From an uncultured Desulfobacter sp. (GTDB lineage Bacteria > Desulfobacterota > Desulfobacteria > Desulfobacterales > Desulfobacteraceae), in contig NZ_OY762229.1 in the NCBI RefSeq assembly GCF_963665355.1, positions 3,720,001 to 3,784,000 on the forward strand: DNA of 64,000 nt, read 5' to 3'. A model generated the notes under the pieces. It had not been told where the DNA came from. It did not search any database and was given only the letters and a program-made list of their open reading frames with translations. Position 1 is the first letter of the stretch, and each line of letters begins with the position of its first letter. A program made the translations under genes and the position numbers. Below, piece after piece: positions 60,274 to 64,000 of the stretch.

Positions 60274-61068
60274 TCAGGCGATGGGAGAGGCTCCGTTCAA
60301 CTGGTCGGAGTCCGCGTCCATCCATGCCGGAAAGGATGCCCAATATGATTCCAGCTCCTGGATGGATAATTCTGCCGTATACGTCACCGGCGACTCTGAA
60401 TGCTGAAAAACAACGGTGCCTAAAGGATCAATGATTCGGGAATCCCCGGTGTAGTGAAGGCCGTTGCCGTCAATCCCAACCCGGTTGACCCCAATTACAT
60501 ATGCCTGATTTTCAATGGCCCTGGCGGCCAGAAGCGCTTTCCAGTGAGTCGCGCGCCTGGCGGGCCAGTTTGCCGTAAACAGGGCCACATGATAGGTAAG
60601 GTTTACGTTTCGGGTCCAGATCGGGAATCTGAGATCATAGCAGATGAACGGTCGTATTCGCCAGCCGTGGAGTTCTACGGTGATGGGTTTTTCTCCCGGT
60701 GTAAAGATTTTTTCTTCACCGGCGTACCGGAACAGGTGCTTTTTGTCATAGGCAAAAAGCTCTCCCGTGGGCTTTACCCAGACAAGGCGGTTGTGATAAC
60801 GCCCTGATTCCCCGATCACCAGGCTGCCTGTGATATCTGCGTTCATGGCATGGGACTTTTTTTTCATCCACGCAATGGCCGGGCCGTCCATGGACTGGGC
60901 CACAGCCCCGGCATTCATGGTAAACCCCGAGGTAAACATCTCGGGAAGCACCACCAGATGGGTCGGCTCCCCAAGGCGGTCAAGGGTCCTGTCGAACAGT
61001 TCCAGATTGGCGTCACTGTCTTCCCAGAAAGGATCGGCCTGAACCAGGGTCACCTTCAGATTCTGCAT
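60274..61068 (-). CDS. Nitrilase-family omega-amidase (YafV-like)
   Basis: 264 aa with catalytic triad Glu in LVVLPEMFTSGF, Lys in FAYDKKHLFRY, and Cys in IRPFICYDLRFPIW. This branch hydrolyses alpha-ketoglutaramate or alpha-ketosuccinamate to the keto acid plus ammonia, clearing the product of glutamine-dependent transamination. Its start overlaps the end of the aminotransferase gene by 13 nt, which matches that metabolic pairing. Cytoplasmic. Confidence 0.85.
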   Translation of the reverse strand: MQNLKVTLVQADPFWEDSDANLELFDRTLDRLGEPTHLVVLPEMFTSGFTMNAGAVAQSMDGPAIAWMKKKSHAMNADITGSLVIGESGRYHNRLVWVKPTGELFAYDKKHLFRYAGEEKIFTPGEKPITVELHGWRIRPFICYDLRFPIWTRNVNLTYHVALFTANWPARRATHWKALLAARAIENQAYVIGVNRVGIDGNGLHYTGDSRIIDPLGTVVFQHSESPVTYTAELSIQELESYWASFPAWMDADSDQLNGASPIA

Positions 61069-62198
61069 AAAACCTCCGCCGCTTGCTCAAGTGTCTCATC
61101 CCGTTTTGCGAAACAGAATCTCAATACCTTGTGATCGTCAAATTCATGGTAGAAAAATGATGGCGGAATGGCGGCAACGCCTTTTTCCCGGGTCATGCGC
61201 TTGGCAAATTCCACATCGTTTTCCGTTGAAATTTGGGAGTAGTCCATCATCTGGAAATAGGTGCCGTGGCAGGGCAGGGGTTTGAACCGGGAATTTTGCA
61301 TGAGCTCCAGGAAGGTATCCCTTTTTTTCTGGTAAAATGCTCCCAGGTCAAGGTACAGATCCGGCTGGTCCATAATATCGGAAAAAGCATACTGGACCGG
61401 CGTATTGGAAGAAAAGGTCAGGTACTGGTGTATCCGTTGGAATTCTACGGACAGGGCCCTGGGAGCCAGGCAGTAACCGATTTTCCACCCTGTATTGTGA
61501 TAGGTTTTTCCAAAGGAGCTTATCACAAAGGAGCGCCGGGCAAGCTCCGGGTCCCGGGCCATGCTCATGTGGTCCCGGCCGTCAAACACAATGTGTTCGT
61601 AGACCTCGTCGCTGAGGATAAGGATATCCGTATCCCGGGTGATCTCCTTGAGCGCAGTGATATCGTGCTCTTTAAACAGCATTCCGGTGGGATTGTGCGG
61701 AGAGTTTATGATGATCATCCGGGTCTTTGGGGTTATGGCGTCCCGGACCTCATTCCAATCCACATGGTAATCCGGGTACTTGAGCTTCACATACACCGGG
61801 ATGCCTTTGTTCAACCGGATGGCCGGGACATAGGAGTCATAGGCGGGTTCCAGGACAATGACCTCGTCCCCGACGCCCACGGCTGCCGTGATGGCCGCAA
61901 ACAGTCCCTCGGTGGCCCCTGAGGTTACGGTGATTTCCGTGGCCGGATCGTAAAGGGTGCCGTAAAGGTTTTTTACCTTCCGGCTGATCTTTTCCCGGAG
62001 CAGGGCCACACCCTGCATGGGGGCATACTGGTTAAATCCCTCTGTCATATAATGCCGCACACGGTCGATGAGTTCAGGATTGACATCAAAGTCCGGGAAG
62101 CCCTGGGACAGGTTGATGGCCCCGCACTGTGCCGCAAGGCCCGACATGACGGTAAAAATAGTGACTCCCACGTCCGGGAGCTTGGACTCAAGTTTCAT
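61056..62198 (-). CDS. Class I/II aminotransferase (methionine/glutamine type)
   Basis: 380 aa, PLP-dependent fold type I. NLSQGFPDFD near the start, INSPHNPTGML with the Asn-Pro motif, DILILSDEVYEHIVF (Asp, Tyr) and SSFGKTYHNTGWKIGY with the Schiff-base Lys. Closest in layout to YbdL and kynurenine/glutamine transaminase K, which use methionine or glutamine. With the omega-amidase it forms the classical methionine-salvage or glutamine-transaminase couple. Confidence 0.88.
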   Translation of the reverse strand: MKLESKLPDVGVTIFTVMSGLAAQCGAINLSQGFPDFDVNPELIDRVRHYMTEGFNQYAPMQGVALLREKISRKVKNLYGTLYDPATEITVTSGATEGLFAAITAAVGVGDEVIVLEPAYDSYVPAIRLNKGIPVYVKLKYPDYHVDWNEVRDAITPKTRMIIINSPHNPTGMLFKEHDITALKEITRDTDILILSDEVYEHIVFDGRDHMSMARDPELARRSFVISSFGKTYHNTGWKIGYCLAPRALSVEFQRIHQYLTFSSNTPVQYAFSDIMDQPDLYLDLGAFYQKKRDTFLELMQNSRFKPLPCHGTYFQMMDYSQISTENDVEFAKRMTREKGVAAIPPSFFYHEFDDHKVLRFCFAKRDETLEQAAEVLCRI

Positions 62199-62438
62199 GG
62201 TTCACCTAAATGCTTTGTTTATCTGTTCTGCCGTGAACTGCCGGCACGAAATCGGCAGAATCTAACACAGTCTTGCCATTACGTGCAAGGAGTGTTAAAT
62301 CTTAATTTAAAACCAGTTGCATTCCTTCAGACATTTTAACCTTACACCTGAATCCTGCCGGAAACGAAATTGACATTGTGCCGTTGTCATACACAATTGC
62401 CGGGCAGGGCATGCGGAAGAGGGAAAGGAAAAACCATA

Positions 62439-63572
62439 ATGGGCAACGACAACCTTATTTTCCTTGAAAACATTGAGTGGTTCGACGATTCGGGCAACCA
62501 GCTGGTGCAGCGCATCCCCGGCCATGGGTCAGGCGAGATCAAGTGGGGCGCCCAGTTGACTGTCCGGGAGAGCCAGGCGGCTGTATTCGTTTACCAGGGC
62601 AAAGCAGTGGAAGCCTTTGGACCCGGAAGACATACACTGAAAACCCTCAATATTCCGGTTCTCACAAAAATCGCCAGCCTTCCCTGGGGCATGAGCAGCC
62701 CTCTGCGGGCAGAAGTCTATTTTGTGAACATGAAGACTTTCACGAACTTGACCTGGGGCACCCGGGACCCGGTGGCTTTCAAGGATTCACAGTTGGGCCT
62801 GATACGGCTCAGGGCCCATGGGATATTCAATTTACAGGTGGTCCAGCCCGTACTGTTCGTCAACCGCATGGTGGGAACCCAAGGGACCTTCACGGCTGAT
62901 ACGGTGGAAGAGTACCTGAACCGGGTTATAGTTTCCCGGTTCAACGATTACATGGGAGAGACCCTGGACTCCATACTCAGTCTACCGTCCCGGTACGACG
63001 CCCTGGCCGAGGCCCTGACCCGGCGCCTGGAGAAAGATTTCCGGCATTTCGGCCTTCGTCTTACCCATTTGTACATGAACGCCATCACACCGCCCCCGGA
63101 AGTCCAGAAAGCCATTGATGATAAAAGCCGCATGTCCCTGTTCCAGGACATGAACAAGCTCATGAAGATGAAGGCGGCCATGGCCATGGAGAGCGCTGCC
63201 CAATCCGATACGAATGCCTCGGGCGGAATGGGTATGGGAATGGGCATGATGATGCCGGCACTGTTCTCCCGGTATCTCAGCGAACCGGACCCGGGTCCGG
63301 GGGGGGCTCCCGGAAGTGTGGCCCAGGCCCAGTGCCCGGAATGTCAGGCAGCCATTCCCGCCAACGCCCGGTTCTGCCCCATGTGCGGCCACCAGCAGGT
63401 CATTTTCCAACAGTGCGAACACTGCGGTAAAAACCTTACACCCTCGGCAAAGTTCTGCCCCAGGTGCGGCAAGCCCGTGAACGGCAAACAAGGACCCCGA
63501 ATCTGCACCCGGTGCGGCGCTGAAGACCTTACCGACGCGCTGTTCTGCAACCAGTGCGGAGAGAAATATTAG
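62439..63572 (+). CDS. SPFH-domain protein with two C-terminal zinc ribbons
   Basis: 377 aa from ATG 62439 with GGGAAAGGA upstream; an earlier open start at 62370 lacks one. Residues 1-245 form an SPFH (band 7/virion-core-like) domain (VRESQAAVFVYQGKAVEAFG, GVRL-like middle, FGLRLTHLYMNAITPP). A Gly/Met-rich linker (GGMGMGMGMM) leads to zinc knuckles CPECQAAIPANARFCPMCGH, CEHCGK...CPRCGK and CTRCGA...CNQCGE. This type is known as YdjI-like or lumpy-skin-disease-virus core-like protein in bacteria. Probably a membrane-associated scaffold. Followed 13 nt later by another zinc-ribbon gene. Confidence 0.82.
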   Translation: MGNDNLIFLENIEWFDDSGNQLVQRIPGHGSGEIKWGAQLTVRESQAAVFVYQGKAVEAFGPGRHTLKTLNIPVLTKIASLPWGMSSPLRAEVYFVNMKTFTNLTWGTRDPVAFKDSQLGLIRLRAHGIFNLQVVQPVLFVNRMVGTQGTFTADTVEEYLNRVIVSRFNDYMGETLDSILSLPSRYDALAEALTRRLEKDFRHFGLRLTHLYMNAITPPPEVQKAIDDKSRMSLFQDMNKLMKMKAAMAMESAAQSDTNASGGMGMGMGMMMPALFSRYLSEPDPGPGGAPGSVAQAQCPECQAAIPANARFCPMCGHQQVIFQQCEHCGKNLTPSAKFCPRCGKPVNGKQGPRICTRCGAEDLTDALFCNQCGEKY

Positions 63573-63585
63573 CCGCTGACCCAGG

Positions 63586-64000
63586 ATGACGGCGCACAGA
63601 TTCAACATCGACTATCAATGCCCCCAGTGCGGGGCTCCGGCAAACCTTGACGAGGATGCCCGCATCCTGGATTGCAGGTTCTGCCGGGTTCGCTCCCTGA
63701 TCACTGCCGAGCCCTTTTTCAGGTATACCCTGCCCAGCCATGCCCCTGCGGGAAAAAAGCTGATCTGGTTTCCTTACTGGCGGTTCAAGGGCATGGTTTT
63801 TCTATGTTCTGCCTCGGGAATAACCAACCGTTTCGCCGACATCAGTCTGCAGGCCGTGGGATCACTGTCGTTTCCGGTTTCCGTTGGGCTCAGAAGCCAG
63901 ACCCAGGCCCTCAGAGTCCTTTCGCCGGATCTTGAGGGAGAGTTTCTCAAACCTGTTGTCCCGCTAAAAACAGTTGTCGGTCAGCTTCCCGGCCGGTTTG
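63586..64000 (+). CDS. Zinc-ribbon protein, runs off the window
   Basis: 138 codons visible, open at the end. After ATG (GGATG context) it has YQCPQCGAPANLD and DCRFCRVRS, a zinc ribbon, then FPYWRFKGMVFLC, a hydrophobic stretch. It begins 13 nt after the SPFH gene and likely works with it as a partner. No further domain can be seen. Confidence 0.65.
   Translation, partial: MTAHRFNIDYQCPQCGAPANLDEDARILDCRFCRVRSLITAEPFFRYTLPSHAPAGKKLIWFPYWRFKGMVFLCSASGITNRFADISLQAVGSLSFPVSVGLRSQTQALRVLSPDLEGEFLKPVVPLKTVVGQLPGRF

Overview
The window looks like chromosome of an anaerobic sulfate-reducing deltaproteobacterium of the Desulfobacterales. This is an inference from gene content (CbiK-type cobaltochelatase with an exported CobN-like protein, GHMP/TrpF-like operon, CGGC protein, many PAS/IS remnants) and moderate GC; no rRNA or taxonomic marker is present. 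The only intact RNA gene is a tRNA-Leu(CAA).

Layout. 0-2.7 kb: end of a Mn/Zn/Fe-type ABC transporter whose permease is fused to a DtxR-like DNA-binding domain, then a DUF1007 protein and a NicO-type Ni/Co exporter; both transporters have lost a segment near the N-terminus. 2.8-11.9 kb: a cobalamin riboswitch with terminator controls a TonB-dependent receptor, DUF2162 membrane protein, ExbB-like channel, DUF2149 protein, membrane-anchored exported CobN-like chelatase and CbiK. This resembles the Bacteroidota hmuRSTUV haem gene set but is wired to cobalamin. 12.2-21.1 kb: small proteins, a chaperone/usher pilus locus with two DUF4402 pilin-like proteins, a sigma-54-type promoter and an unusual usher ending in three SPOR-like repeats, then a DUF1456 protein and a CvfB-like S1 protein. 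21.2-25.3 kb: graveyard of a two-component/PAS gene and several IS remnants. 25.4-29.2 kb: small proteins, a cupin and two membrane proteins.

29.35-36.38 kb is a 7-kb integrative element inserted in tRNA-Leu: tyrosine integrase with zinc ribbon, HTH/excisionase-like protein, HUH rolling-circle Rep, two ribbon-helix-helix proteins, HicAB toxin-antitoxin and a HEPN-like gene, with a 56-nt tRNA duplication at both ends, candidate arm-type integrase sites at both ends, and a structured non-coding stretch with iteron-like repeats. 36.4-39.1 kb: IS3 remnant and a multi-PAS histidine kinase. 39.5-43.6 kb: a tight operon of GHMP-family RFAP-synthase-like, TrpF-like, Zn-alcohol-dehydrogenase and class I aldolase genes, with promoter and terminator visible; the pathway is unknown to me.

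44.4-58.8 kb is rich in secreted proteins: a calcium-loop repeat protein, a PDZ protein, a dockerin/C39-peptidase/propeller protein next to a cohesin protein, a metallophosphatase-like protein and a YVTN propeller. Three of them share a C-terminal module of about 95 residues, present five times in the window, that I do not recognise. Interspersed are decayed PAP2, glycosyltransferase and LVIVD genes, one intact IS and an unexplained dispersed repeat. 59.4-64 kb returns to housekeeping-like genes: YdjM-like membrane hydrolase, overlapping aminotransferase/omega-amidase pair, SPFH/zinc-ribbon protein and its truncated neighbour.

A recurring theme is internal deletion of coding genes (ABC permease, NicO, GT2, probably PAP2) together with IS fragments, suggesting ongoing local genome erosion. 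No CRISPR array or rRNA was found. All family assignments are by eye from motifs, without database searches.
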